Made by a program: the position numbers and the translations under genes. A stretch of 18,870 bases of DNA from an uncultured Duganella sp. (GTDB taxonomy: Bacteria; Pseudomonadota; Gammaproteobacteria; Burkholderiales; Burkholderiaceae), in NCBI GenBank assembly GCA_946482335.1, contig CAMLRG010000098.1, forward strand, positions 1-18,870, given 5' to 3'. Position 1 is the stretch's first letter. The number at the start of each line of letters is the position of its first letter. A model generated the notes under the pieces. The model did no database searches and was not told where the DNA came from. It saw only the letters and a list, made by a program, of their open reading frames with translations. Of this stretch, positions 1-8,008 are shown in pieces.

Positions 1-39
1 TGCCAGGGCCCAACACGCTGCGCGTGTCAGGACCTGGCA
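1..39 (-). terminator. Hairpin downstream of the TPR lipoprotein gene, likely terminator
   Basis: TGCCAGG (1-7) pairs with CCTGGCA (33-39), and inside it ACACGC (13-18) pairs with GCGTGT (22-27), giving a two-level stem with a TGC loop. It starts 11 nt past the stop codon of the minus-strand lipoprotein gene, the right place for its transcription terminator. No clear T-tract is visible on the minus strand, and the element may continue outside the window. Read on the minus strand it begins CGGTGCCAG, resembling the CGGTGTCAG start of the repeat at 10127-10228, so it could be a degenerate member of the same palindrome family. Confidence 0.45.
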
Positions 40-49
40 CCGGGGTTAT

Positions 50-1228
50 TTAGATCTTTCCCGGTCGAAGACGGGCCCGCGATTCGTAAATGCGCAGGTT
101 GGCCAGCTTGCCCGCGTAGATGGCGCTGTCGTTGCGGGTGGTGCTGTTGAGCAAGGCCAGGCCCATATGCTTGTCGGCTTCCTTCAGGTCGCCCAGCGCA
201 AAAGCAGCCTTGGCCAGCCAGAAGTGGAATTCGTGGTAGTAGGGCGCGCGCTGCACTTCGCGTACGAACATGGAGCGTGCCTTGCGGTAGTCGCCTTCAT
301 TCATGGCTTGCTGGCCCAGGTGGAAGAAGTGGAACGGCGGGTAGGGTTCCAGCAGCGCCAGGTCGGCCTTGAACTTCGCCGCATCTGCCTTGTTGCCCAT
401 CGCTGCCGCCACTTCGGACAGGTTGAACAGGATTACGGTGTTGAGCGGGTCGTGCTGGTGGGCGAAACGCAGCGTGCGGTCGGCCTGCGCCAGGTCACCG
501 TGGCGCTGGTAGATCGTGGCCATGGTGTTATAGGCCAGCAGGTAGCCAGGGTCATGTTCGATGGCGGCGCGCGACCACCAGTAGGCATCGTCGATCTTCC
601 CCTGTACCAGCGTTTCGGCCGCGCGGTTGTTCATGTACATGGCGACGATGCGCCGCTCCGAAATGACTTCGGTCGGCATCTTTTCGGCGTCCGGCGGCGG
701 CAGGAAGTCGATGGTCACCGACTGCGAGCGGTCGAAGATATTGGTCGGTTCGAAACCGGTCTTGCCCAGCACCAGGTTGACGTGCCCGCTGCTGAAATAC
801 AGCGAGCCGGAACGGCTCCAGGTGTCCTCGCTGGTGATGCGCTGGAACTGCACATCCAGCCCCAGCTCGCGCGCAAAAGCGGCCGTCATGATGACCAGCG
901 ACAGGCAGTTGCCGGAGCGGGCCTCGAAAGCCTGGGCGGCGGTGCGCGTCATTTCGGAATCGTATTCAAGGCGCAGCTGGTCGCGCTGGTACAGCGCTTC
1001 GAACAGCGCTTCGTGCTGTGCCTTGGTGCGGCGCATGACGCGGATCTTGGCCGCATACGCCTTCATTTCAGGGGTGAGCGCGAAGATCTGGTCGGCGGTC
1101 ACCATGTCGGCCGGCCTGGTGAAGGCGGCATCGCTGAACAGCGCGCGCTGCGGCGCCGTGACTTGCGGCGGCGCGCTGGCGCAGCCGGCCAGCAGTGCAG
1201 CAAAAATCAATGTTGACAGTAGTTTCAT
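50..1228 (-). CDS. Lipoprotein with transglutaminase-like region and TPR repeats
   Basis: The 392-residue product begins with a lipoprotein signal peptide: a charged start, a hydrophobic stretch, and lipobox LLAGC with the acylated Cys at residue 16. An AGGAG ribosome binding site precedes the ATG. Residues about 100-175 look like a transglutaminase/BTLCP-type papain fold: Cys108 in a GNCLS motif, His149 in SSGHVNLVLG, and an acidic candidate near Asp174. Residues about 195-365 are helical pairs with TPR character (for example the stretches around 228-262 and 303-332). Membrane anchoring is expected, but which membrane is not clear. The combination suggests a peptide-processing or scaffold role in the envelope, but I do not recognise a named family and the substrate is unknown. 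The gene stands alone, with a hairpin after its stop and a separate gene pair upstream. Confidence 0.8.
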   Translation of the reverse strand: MKLLSTLIFAALLAGCASAPPQVTAPQRALFSDAAFTRPADMVTADQIFALTPEMKAYAAKIRVMRRTKAQHEALFEALYQRDQLRLEYDSEMTRTAAQAFEARSGNCLSLVIMTAAFARELGLDVQFQRITSEDTWSRSGSLYFSSGHVNLVLGKTGFEPTNIFDRSQSVTIDFLPPPDAEKMPTEVISERRIVAMYMNNRAAETLVQGKIDDAYWWSRAAIEHDPGYLLAYNTMATIYQRHGDLAQADRTLRFAHQHDPLNTVILFNLSEVAAAMGNKADAAKFKADLALLEPYPPFHFFHLGQQAMNEGDYRKARSMFVREVQRAPYYHEFHFWLAKAAFALGDLKEADKHMGLALLNSTTRNDSAIYAGKLANLRIYESRARLRPGKI

Positions 1229-1270
1229 GGTGGCGTCTCCTCACCTCTATGAAACTAGTATGTGCGTGTC

Positions 1271-2380
1271 TCAGGGGGCTGTCAATTCAACGGTAATATC
1301 GTCGATGCCGAGGGTGCCCAGGGCATCGCGCAAGTCGTCGATTTCGGCTTCCACGTCGTCGCCGAGGTCGAGGCGGCGGTCGGCGTGCGCCAGTTCCCCG
1401 GCGGCGCCGAGCAATTGCACGCCGAGGGCGGCCTCATCGTCGGCTTCCACCAGGGTGATGACGGCGCGCGCCGGGCCATGCGCCGCCAGCGCCGCGCCGA
1501 ATTCGGCCATCATGGCCAGCATCCAGTGTTCGGAGCGGCCTTGCTGCAGGGCGCCGTAAAACAAGTCCTGGTACAGGAAGTTCAGGCGCAGGTCCCGGCC
1601 GCCGGCCGCCAGGCAGCGCTGCACCAGCGGCGCCGCCGAGACGGTCCAGTCCTGGTAGCGCCGCATGCGTGCTGCGAACCAGGCATCCTGCTGCTTGCCG
1701 GCCGGCGGCATGGCATAGAACGGGTCGTCGGCGCGCTTCAGCGCAAAGCCCAGCAGGAAACGCAGCTCGACCGCCTCGTCGTCGGCGCTGAACGCGGCCG
1801 GCTGCCAGCCGGCGATGCTGCGCAGCAGGGCGGGCGCTTCCGCCACCTTCTTGTCCATCAGCGTGGCGGCCGCCTCGTGCACCATGGCATTGAGCTGGCT
1901 GTAGCCGATGCCCTGCATCTCGGCCAGGTCGTAGGCGTGCTGCACCAGCGCCACCTTGGCCCGCGGGCCTTCCAGCCCGGCGTCGGTGAAACTCGCCAGC
2001 AGGGCGGCATACGCTTGCTCATCCTGGAAGCCTTCCGCTTCGCGCAAGCCGCCCTGGCTGTGCACGAACAGCGGGATGGCGAAGGCGTTGATCTCCATTT
2101 CCGGACCGTCGCCCTTGCGCAGCACGACGGTGCCGGCATCCTCTTCCACCGTTTCCTTCAGCAGGCGGTAAGCGTCGGCATCCTCGCCGCGCGCCAGGTC
2201 GATGGCGCCGGCCAGCACGCCATCCTTGCCCTGGCGCAGGTGGCGCCGCACGGCATGGCGCAGACCGGGATCCTGCGCCAGCGCAAGGCTGCACAGTTCC
2301 TGGCTCAGGAGATGGTCTTTGTCGGCGGGGAGGGAATTCGGTTTGCGTGGTGCTGGGCGCTTGTTCTTGGTCTTGCTCAT
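1271..2380 (-). CDS. DUF2863-like protein of unknown function
   Basis: This 369-residue soluble protein has a basic, Pro-rich N-terminus (MSKTKNKRPAPRKP) and no signal peptide or membrane segment. The rest is a mixed alpha/beta protein rich in Ala and Leu, with an acidic C-terminus. Length and character match the betaproteobacterial DUF2863 family from memory, though I cannot run a profile search. Its start lies 5 nt after the HDOD gene's stop, so the two genes are almost certainly co-transcribed. No strong ribosome binding site precedes the ATG, which fits translational coupling to the HDOD gene. A full-length open frame on the opposite strand is a GC-driven shadow. No function can be assigned. 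Confidence 0.75.
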   Translation of the reverse strand: MSKTKNKRPAPRKPNSLPADKDHLLSQELCSLALAQDPGLRHAVRRHLRQGKDGVLAGAIDLARGEDADAYRLLKETVEEDAGTVVLRKGDGPEMEINAFAIPLFVHSQGGLREAEGFQDEQAYAALLASFTDAGLEGPRAKVALVQHAYDLAEMQGIGYSQLNAMVHEAAATLMDKKVAEAPALLRSIAGWQPAAFSADDEAVELRFLLGFALKRADDPFYAMPPAGKQQDAWFAARMRRYQDWTVSAAPLVQRCLAAGGRDLRLNFLYQDLFYGALQQGRSEHWMLAMMAEFGAALAAHGPARAVITLVEADDEAALGVQLLGAAGELAHADRRLDLGDDVEAEIDDLRDALGTLGIDDITVELTAP

Positions 2381-2385
2381 GCGGC

Positions 2386-3252
2386 TTAGTGTTCCATATG
2401 GAAGGTTTCGTGCAGTTCGTCCAGCAGGTCGGCGGTTTCATCCTCGTTCATGCCGAGGTGGCGGCAGGCGTCCGCGCCGCCCTTGGCCCATTCCAGCGCT
2501 TCACTGTTGCCGTGGTAGCGCTGGATCGCGCGCTCGGCCAGCACGGCGCCGGCCACCAGCGAGCGGATGGCGTCGTCGGTGGCTTCGTCGCCCAGCACTT
2601 CGTAATCGTGGTGGTGCAGGATGGCCCAGGACACGTCAGGCGACAGGCCCCAATTGCGCGCCAGCAGGCAGCCGATGGCGGCATGGTTGGTGGCATGGCG
2701 CGCATCTTCGATCTCGGTGACCTTGCGGTTGGCGGCGCCGTTGCACATGTCCAGCGTCTGGCCATAGTCCGCGAAGCGCGCCATCAGGATCGGGATGCCG
2801 ATGTCGCAGAACAGGCCGAAGGTATGGGCGATGTCCTGCGGCGCCAGGCGCAGCTTGCGCGCGATGAACACCAGCGCTTGCGCGCGGCACGAGGACACTT
2901 CCCAGAACTGGTTCAGGACCGGGTTGTTGGCGCCGATGGCTTCGCGCGCCAGGATGCCGGTCAGCATGGCGGCGCACTGGTTGATGCCGAGGAAATTGAT
3001 GGCTTGCTCGACCGACTTGGCCTTGCGCGCGGCGCCGTAGAACGGGGAATTGGCCAATTTCAGCAGGGCGCCCGACATGCCCACGTCGTTGCCGATGATG
3101 CGCGCGATGGCGCGCGGCGACGGGTCGGGCTGCGCCAGTTCGCGCTGCAGGTCGACCAGCAGGCTGGGACGCGGCGGGATGCGGATCGAGCGCAACAGCG
3201 CATCTTCTGCGGTCGGATGGTTGGCCGGGAGCCGGGCGGCGGCTGTTGTCAT
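2386..3252 (-). CDS. HDOD domain signalling protein
   Basis: The 288-residue product carries an HDOD domain (a metal-free HD-GYP relative used as a signalling/output module) over about residues 25-225. The typical opening is visible (IRIPPRPSLLVDLQRELAQP, then a run ending SGALLKLANSPFYG), followed by a helix with SVEQAINFLGINQCAAM. The helix bundle continues through FGLFCDIGIPILM and an LHHHD stretch. I chose the ATG at 3252 because the conserved part begins soon after it; the frame stays open to an ATG at 3366, but that would add a low-complexity Lys/Gly segment and run into the mpg promoter region. No input domain is fused to it, so its partner is unknown. It heads a two-gene unit with the DUF2863-like gene. 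Confidence 0.85.
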   Translation of the reverse strand: MTTAAARLPANHPTAEDALLRSIRIPPRPSLLVDLQRELAQPDPSPRAIARIIGNDVGMSGALLKLANSPFYGAARKAKSVEQAINFLGINQCAAMLTGILAREAIGANNPVLNQFWEVSSCRAQALVFIARKLRLAPQDIAHTFGLFCDIGIPILMARFADYGQTLDMCNGAANRKVTEIEDARHATNHAAIGCLLARNWGLSPDVSWAILHHHDYEVLGDEATDDAIRSLVAGAVLAERAIQRYHGNSEALEWAKGGADACRHLGMNEDETADLLDELHETFHMEH

Positions 3253-3337
3253 TTTGCTTGGTAGTTGTTCTGCTGAGCGGGCTCCGACATTATCGCCTGT
3301 TTTTCCGGCTTTGGCCGCGTGCCCGCCCGGGTTTTTT

Positions 3338-3367
3338 TTCATGCCGAAATGGCAGGATTGATACAAT
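3338..3367 (+). promoter_or_regulatory. Candidate promoter of the DNA glycosylase gene
   Basis: A TACAAT -10 hexamer lies at 3362-3367, only 7 nt before the ATG at 3375. A weak -35 (TTCATG, 3338-3343) sits 18 nt upstream. No purine-rich ribosome binding site lies before the ATG. If this promoter is used, transcription would start at or next to the A of the start codon, giving a leaderless or nearly leaderless mRNA. The T8 run just upstream (3332-3339) is an A-tract on the minus strand. Confidence 0.4.
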
Positions 3368-3374
3368 CGGTAGC

Positions 3375-3944
3375 ATGTCTTCCCACATCCTTGCCGATAT
3401 CGACTTCAGCGCACCTTCGCCGCAAGTGGCCCGCCGCCTGATCGGGGTGACCCTGCTGGTCAATGGCGTCGGCGGACGCATTGTCGAGGTGGAAGCCTAC
3501 GACCGCGAAGACCCGGCCTCGCACAGCTTTGCCGGCAAGACGGCGCGCAACTTCGCCATGTTCGGGCCGCCGGCCCATGCGTATGTCTACTTATCGCACG
3601 GCATCCACTGGTGCCTGAATTTCGTCTGCCGCGAGGAAGGGCACGGGGCCGGGGTGCTGATCCGCGCCATCGAGCCGCTGGCCGGCATCGGGCAGATGGA
3701 AGCGCGGCGCGGCTTGAACGATCCGCGCTTGCTGTGCTCGGGGCCGGGCCGGTTGGCGCAGGCGATGGGCGTGACCCGTGAATACAATGCCATGCCGCTG
3801 GGCGCGGCGCCGTTCGAACTGCTGCCGCGCAAGGGGCGGGTGCAGGTCGTGGTGGGTCCGCGCATCGGCATCTCGAAGGCGGTCGACGTGCCGTGGCGCT
3901 TCGGCCTGGCCGGCTCGCCTTTCGTCAGCCGCCCGTTCCGCTAG
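3375..3944 (+). CDS. mpg: 3-methyladenine DNA glycosylase (Aag/Mpg family)
   Basis: This 189-residue enzyme belongs to the alkyladenine DNA glycosylase family, which removes alkylated and deaminated purines from DNA at the start of base excision repair. Diagnostic segments are [19 protein letters not shown] (about 33-51), with Glu38 matching the catalytic Glu of human AAG (RIVETEAY). Next come [17 protein letters not shown] (69-85), the RAIEPL block (97-102) and [14 protein letters not shown] (119-132). The length is normal for bacterial members. The ATG at 3375 is chosen because the fold starts there; upstream in-frame codons from 3246 lie in the intergenic and antisense region. The gene diverges from the HDOD gene, and its last 20 nt overlap the 3' end of the convergent chemoreceptor gene. 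Confidence 0.92.
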   Translation: MSSHILADIDFSAPSPQVARRLIGVTLLVNGVGGRIVEVEAYDREDPASHSFAGKTARNFAMFGPPAHAYVYLSHGIHWCLNFVCREEGHGAGVLIRAIEPLAGIGQMEARRGLNDPRLLCSGPGRLAQAMGVTREYNAMPLGAAPFELLPRKGRVQVVVGPRIGISKAVDVPWRFGLAGSPFVSRPFR

Positions 3945-5763
3945 GCCTTCCGGACCGTGCCCGGGCGCGGCCGCGCATCGGGCTGCCCGCCGCGCGCCGT
4001 TCGCCATCCTGAGTCACATCACGCCAGCCCCGCGCCCCGTGCGCGCCGCCCATGTCCGCCGTGCCGCCTGCGCCGCCCCAGCCGCCCCAGCCGCCCACGC
4101 CGCTTGCACCGCTTGAGCCGCGCGCGCTGCCGTTCCCGGTGCCGGCGTCCGCCTGCTCCGCGTCTGCACCCTCCCAGCCCAAGGCCTCGCCGTCGCCGTC
4201 CGCGTCACCCTCGCCATCCTCACCCAGCTCGAACACTGCCACCGCCTGCGCCAATCCTGCCGCCTGCTCCTGCAGGCTGGCCGCCGCCGCCGCCGCTTGC
4301 TCGACCAGTGCCGCGTTCTGCTGCGTGACATCGTCGATCTGCCCCACCGCGCCGTTCACTTCCGTGATCCCGCGCGCCTGCTCCGCGCTGGCATCGCTGA
4401 TGCGCTGGATGATGCCACTGACCTGGGCCACCGACGCCACGATATCGCCCATGCTGCCGCCGGCCACGCCGACCGAGGCCGCGCCGCTGTCGATGGTGGC
4501 CACGGAAGTGTTGATCAGCGCCTTGATTTCCTGCGCTGCCGTGGCGCTGCGCTGCGCCAGCGTCCGCACCTCGGCCGCCACCACGGCAAAGCCGCGCCCC
4601 TGCTCGCCGGCGCGCGCCGCCTCGACCGCGGCATTCAGCGCCAGGATATTGGTCTGGAACGCGATGCCGTCGATCACGCCGATGATCTCGACGATCTTGC
4701 GCGAAGAGGCGCGGATCGCCTCCATGGTTTGCACCGCATCGGCCACCGCCGCGCCGCCGCGCACCGCCAGCGCATTGGCATTGGCCGCCAGCTGGCAGGC
4801 TTCACGCGCATGTTCGGCATTGCTGCGCACCGCCGCCGCCAAGCTGTCGACCGCGCTGGCGGTTTCCTCCAGAGAGCTGGCCTGCAGTTCGGTGCGCGAC
4901 GACAGGTCCATATTGCCGCTCGCGATCTCGCGCGAGGCCAGATCGATCTGCTGCACCGCCCCCCGGATCGAACGGATGGTGCCATTCAGCTGCGCCACGC
5001 TGCCATCGAGCGCACGCACGGTCTCGGCGATTTCGTCGCGTCCGCGCGCCGTTTGGCGCGGCGCCAGCCGCCCCGCTGCCAGGCTGCGCACGCCCTCGCC
5101 GATGGCATGGATGTCGCGCAGCAGCGCGCGCCGCACCAGCATCGAGACCGCCAGCGACAGCGCCACCGACAGCAGCAGCAAGCCCGCCATGGTCATGCCC
5201 AGCAGACGGAACTCTTGCCGCGCGCCTTTGTAGGCCGCTTCGCTGAGCGACTTTTCCAGCGCCGCCAGCTGCGCCAGCTGCACGTCCAGCGCCGCGAACT
5301 GGCGCTCCGCCTTGGCCATGGCGTTGGTGGCGATCGACTGGTCGACCTGCGCCAGTTCGATGGTTTCCTGCACCGCCTTGCGGTAGGTGGCCAGTGCCTG
5401 CTGCGACACCGCCAGTAAGCCGCGTTCATCTTGAGCCGCGCCGCTGGCCAGCTGTTCCAGCCGGCTGCCCACCGCGCCGTGCCGGTTGCGGATCTGCGCC
5501 GTCAGCGCATCGAGCCGCGCCTGCGCGAAGCTGCCGTTGATCCAGGCCAGCAACTGGTAAATGTTGGCGTGCGCCATGCGCGCCTCGCCCGCCACGTCGG
5601 CCACGGCCTGCAGCCGCGCGGCGCGCAGCTGCACCAGGTTTTCCATGGAAGCGTTCTGCCGCACCATGCCGAACCAGGCGCATGCCGCTGTCGCCAGCAG
5701 CAGCGCCAGTACCACGCCAGGCGCAAGCAGCAGCTTGGGTCCAATCCGCAGTCGGTTCAGCAT
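3925..5763 (-). CDS. Methyl-accepting chemotaxis protein with Gly-rich tail
   Basis: This 612-residue transmembrane chemoreceptor has TM1 at about 10-32 and a helical periplasmic sensor of about 155 residues (33-187), most like a four-helix bundle rather than a Cache domain. TM2 is at about 188-210, HAMP at about 211-263, and the signalling domain at about 270-510. The kinase-contact tip is clear ([20 protein letters not shown], 364-383, then [17 protein letters not shown]). It should control CheA through CheW. Residues 511-612 form an unusual tail, first acidic ([13 protein letters not shown]) then Gly/Trp-rich (GGWGGWGG) and finally Arg-rich, with no obvious CheR-tethering pentapeptide. An AGGAGG site precedes the ATG. 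It lies 9 nt after the secreted Cache gene, an evident operon, and its last codons overlap mpg in antisense. Confidence 0.92.
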   Translation of the reverse strand: MLNRLRIGPKLLLAPGVVLALLLATAACAWFGMVRQNASMENLVQLRAARLQAVADVAGEARMAHANIYQLLAWINGSFAQARLDALTAQIRNRHGAVGSRLEQLASGAAQDERGLLAVSQQALATYRKAVQETIELAQVDQSIATNAMAKAERQFAALDVQLAQLAALEKSLSEAAYKGARQEFRLLGMTMAGLLLLSVALSLAVSMLVRRALLRDIHAIGEGVRSLAAGRLAPRQTARGRDEIAETVRALDGSVAQLNGTIRSIRGAVQQIDLASREIASGNMDLSSRTELQASSLEETASAVDSLAAAVRSNAEHAREACQLAANANALAVRGGAAVADAVQTMEAIRASSRKIVEIIGVIDGIAFQTNILALNAAVEAARAGEQGRGFAVVAAEVRTLAQRSATAAQEIKALINTSVATIDSGAASVGVAGGSMGDIVASVAQVSGIIQRISDASAEQARGITEVNGAVGQIDDVTQQNAALVEQAAAAAASLQEQAAGLAQAVAVFELGEDGEGDADGDGEALGWEGADAEQADAGTGNGSARGSSGASGVGGWGGWGGAGGTADMGGAHGARGWRDVTQDGERRAAGSPMRGRARARSGRPSGTGG

Positions 5764-5772
5764 GGCCGCCTC

Positions 5773-6222
5773 CTATTTCTTGTAGATGCCCGCTTCCAGC
5801 ACGGCGTCGCCGACGCGCTGGATATAGGTGGTCTTGGGTTCGATCTTGCCGGTGGTGGGGTTCTTGTACATATAGTCGACCCAGCCTTTGCCCTTCTTTG
5901 CCGCCAGCTCGATGATCTCGCGCCGGTACTTCTTGCCGCTGGCATCGGGCACGTCGGTCAAGTCCTTGCCGACGATGGTGGGATTGACGGGATGCGCCAG
6001 CACGATGCCGCTTTGCAGGTCGCGGATGTCGACGTACAGCGCACCCTGGATGAATTCGGGATCCTTGGCCGCGACCTTCTCGATGAACTTGTCCTTGCCG
6101 TGCTGCTTGATATAGGCAGCGCCTTTTTCGACCATGGCGATGGCGTCTTTCTCGGTCGGTTCGCTGGCGTGGGCGCCTGCCGTGGCCAGGGCGATCAGGG
6201 ATGCAATCAGGATGCGTTTCAT
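5773..6222 (-). CDS. Secreted single-Cache domain protein
   Basis: The product has 149 residues. The first 19 or so form a signal peptide (MKRILIASLIALATAGAHA, cleavage before SEP). The remainder is a single Cache sensor domain: a long N-terminal helix, ALYVDIRDLQSGIVLAHPVNP, IVGKDLTDVPDASGKKY, then GKGWVDYMYKNP and a C-terminal strand ending GIYKK. It has no membrane anchor after cleavage, so it should be a soluble periplasmic ligand-binding protein. I chose the ATG at 6222, which has an AAGGAG site and starts the signal peptide; an in-frame ATG at 6318 would add 32 unrelated residues. It lies directly upstream of the chemoreceptor gene. The likely role, by inference, is to bind a small organic ligand and present it to that receptor. 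Confidence 0.88.
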   Translation of the reverse strand: MKRILIASLIALATAGAHASEPTEKDAIAMVEKGAAYIKQHGKDKFIEKVAAKDPEFIQGALYVDIRDLQSGIVLAHPVNPTIVGKDLTDVPDASGKKYRREIIELAAKKGKGWVDYMYKNPTTGKIEPKTTYIQRVGDAVLEAGIYKK

Positions 6223-6394
6223 GCCGGGCTCCTTGGGGTGGGATGGAGCCCCCACTGTACGTGTGCACAGCCGGTCGGGAATTGCGCAAACGCAAGCTCG
6301 TAGGATTTTTCCTGGCAACTATTGAGGTATGGCAATAGGCGAATTCCTAAGCGGTCCATCATGAAGTCCTAGCCCACCCACTCAGGAGTACGCC
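6223..6394. other. Divergent intergenic region with small palindromes
   Basis: This 172-nt gap holds the control regions of the Cache/chemoreceptor operon (leftward) and the KamA gene (rightward). It contains two short dyads: TTGCG-CAAA-CGCAA (6282-6295) and AGGA-TTTT-TCCT (6302-6313). An ATTG/CAAT pair (6321-6336) lies beside them. It is more AT-rich than its flanks, as expected of promoter DNA. I do not see a convincing sigma-70 or flagellar sigma-28 promoter in either direction, so no operator is assigned. Confidence 0.35.
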
Positions 6395-7771
6395 ATGACC
6401 GCCGACGCCCTGCCCAAGTTCAAGCCCTATACCCGCCAGACCATCCGCCAGGCGCCCCAGTGGGAATTGCTGACGCACGAACAGCAGGAGGCGGTGCAGG
6501 TGATTTCGCATGTGCTGCCGTTCCGCACCAACCAGTATGTGCTGGGCCAGTTGATCAACTGGGACAATATCCCGGACGACCCCATTTACCGCCTGGTGTT
6601 CCCGCACCGCGACATGCTGCCGGCGCACGAATACTGGCAATTGCGCGACCTGCTGCTGGTGAAGCAGGATGAGGCGGCGGCGCAACAGCTGGTGCGCCAG
6701 ATCCGGCTGCGCATGAACCCCCATCCGGCCGGCCAGATGACGCACAACGTGCCGCGCCTGAACGATGCGCCGTTGCGCGGCCTGCAGCACAAGTACAAGG
6801 AGACCGTGCTGTTCTTCCCCAGCGCCGGGCAGACTTGCCACGCTTACTGCACCTTCTGCTTCCGCTGGCCGCAATTCGTCGGCATGGACGACCTGAAATT
6901 CGATGCGCGCGAAACGGGACAACTGGTGGCGTACCTGAAATCGCACCGCGACGTGACGGACGTGCTGATCACCGGCGGCGACCCGATGATCATGAATACC
7001 CGCTCGATGGAAGAGATCATCACGCCCCTGCTGGGGCCGGGTCTCGAGCATATCCAGAACATCCGCATCGGCACCAAGTCGGTGTCGTACTGGCCGCAAC
7101 GCTACGTCAGCGACCGCGATGCCGACGACTTGCTGCGGCTGTTCGAGCGGGTGGTCGCGGCGGGCAAGAATATGGCGATCATGGGCCACTACAACCATGC
7201 GGTGGAGTTGCGGCAGGACGTGGCGCAGCAGGCCGTCAAGCGCATCGTCGGCACCGGCGCGACCCTGCGCATGCAGGGGCCGCTGATCCGGCACATCAAC
7301 GAGGATCCGGCCAGCTGGGCGGAGCTGTGGCGCACCGGGGTGCGGCTGGGGGCGATCCCGTATTACATGTTCGTCGAGCGCGACACAGGGCCGCGCGAAT
7401 ACTTCCAGCTGCCGCTGGCGCGCGCGCACGAAGTGTTCCAGCAGGCGTACCAGATGGTGTCCGGCCTGGCGCGCACGGTGCGCGGTCCTTCCATGAGCGC
7501 CTTCCCCGGCAAGGTGGTGATCGATGGCGTGGCGCAGATTGGCGGCGAGAAGGTGTTTGCGCTGCAGCTGCTGCAGGCGCGCAATGCGGACTGGGTGCGC
7601 AAGCCGTTCTATGCGAAATACGACCCGACCGCGACCTGGTTCGACCAGCTGCGGCCTGCGTTCGGGCGTGACAAGTTCTTCTTCGACGAAGCCGAACATG
7701 CCGCGTCCACCGCGCCGCTCGCGCCGCCGGTGACGGTGTTGCCGCGCCGGGTCATCCCGCTGGTTGCATAG
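6395..7771 (+). CDS. KamA-family radical SAM aminomutase (lysine 2,3-aminomutase-like)
   Basis: This 458-residue cytosolic enzyme has the radical SAM cluster motif CxxxCxxC at Cys148, Cys152 and Cys155, followed by the TGGDP SAM-binding motif (193-197). Typical lysine-2,3-aminomutase-family blocks follow (IRIGTKSVSYWPQRY, 224-238; LRMQGPLIRHIN, 291-302). A Lys in SAFPGKVVIDG (Lys373) matches the position expected for the PLP Schiff-base lysine. Family members move an amino group between C2 and C3 of an amino acid using SAM, an iron-sulfur cluster and PLP. The lysine enzyme of Clostridium has DAPGGGGK before its PLP lysine, whereas here the segment is MSAFPGK, so the Asp that helps bind the substrate's side-chain amine appears absent. 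Substrate is therefore uncertain. An AGGAG site precedes the ATG. An MFS transporter follows. It is longer than EpmB and lies far from any efp gene seen here, so EpmB is unlikely. Confidence 0.85.
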   Translation: MTADALPKFKPYTRQTIRQAPQWELLTHEQQEAVQVISHVLPFRTNQYVLGQLINWDNIPDDPIYRLVFPHRDMLPAHEYWQLRDLLLVKQDEAAAQQLVRQIRLRMNPHPAGQMTHNVPRLNDAPLRGLQHKYKETVLFFPSAGQTCHAYCTFCFRWPQFVGMDDLKFDARETGQLVAYLKSHRDVTDVLITGGDPMIMNTRSMEEIITPLLGPGLEHIQNIRIGTKSVSYWPQRYVSDRDADDLLRLFERVVAAGKNMAIMGHYNHAVELRQDVAQQAVKRIVGTGATLRMQGPLIRHINEDPASWAELWRTGVRLGAIPYYMFVERDTGPREYFQLPLARAHEVFQQAYQMVSGLARTVRGPSMSAFPGKVVIDGVAQIGGEKVFALQLLQARNADWVRKPFYAKYDPTATWFDQLRPAFGRDKFFFDEAEHAASTAPLAPPVTVLPRRVIPLVA

Positions 7772-8008
7772 GGCCATGCCATGCGCGCGCCCGCCGCCAG
7801 CACCGTGCCGCCGGCGCTGCCGGCAGGGCGCAACCTTGCCGCCGCACCCGGGCCGGCAACACCGCCAGCCGCGCGTACGGCCGCAGGCGCGGGCACACCG
7901 GTGCCGCTGTTGTTGCCCGGGCCGCTGGCGGTATCGGTGCCGGTACGGGGCGACTGGCGCCTGCGCTGGCTGACAGCAGCGGGAAGGTGCTGGCGCGGGA
8001 CGGAGCGC
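7772..8008 (+). other. Unassigned spacer or extended N-terminus of the MFS gene
   Basis: This stretch stays open in the MFS frame from an ATG at 7781, 9 nt after the KamA stop. The encoded 76 residues are Ala/Pro/Gly-rich and contain no membrane segment or recognisable domain. Codons that are less usual in the neighbouring genes (GCA, ACA, GGG, AGG) are common here. Either it is a non-conserved spacer or the transporter carries an unusual cytoplasmic extension. I favour a spacer. Confidence 0.4.

Noticed and set aside
1262..2389. 375-codon plus-strand frame exactly covering the DUF2863-like gene
   Set aside because: It is composition-driven antisense; it has no ribosome binding site, and residue usage (Gln, His, Arg, Gly) is typical of shadows.
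4297..5418. Plus-strand frames of up to 393 codons antisense to the chemoreceptor
   Set aside because: The minus-strand frame is an unmistakable chemoreceptor; the antisense products have no domain signal.
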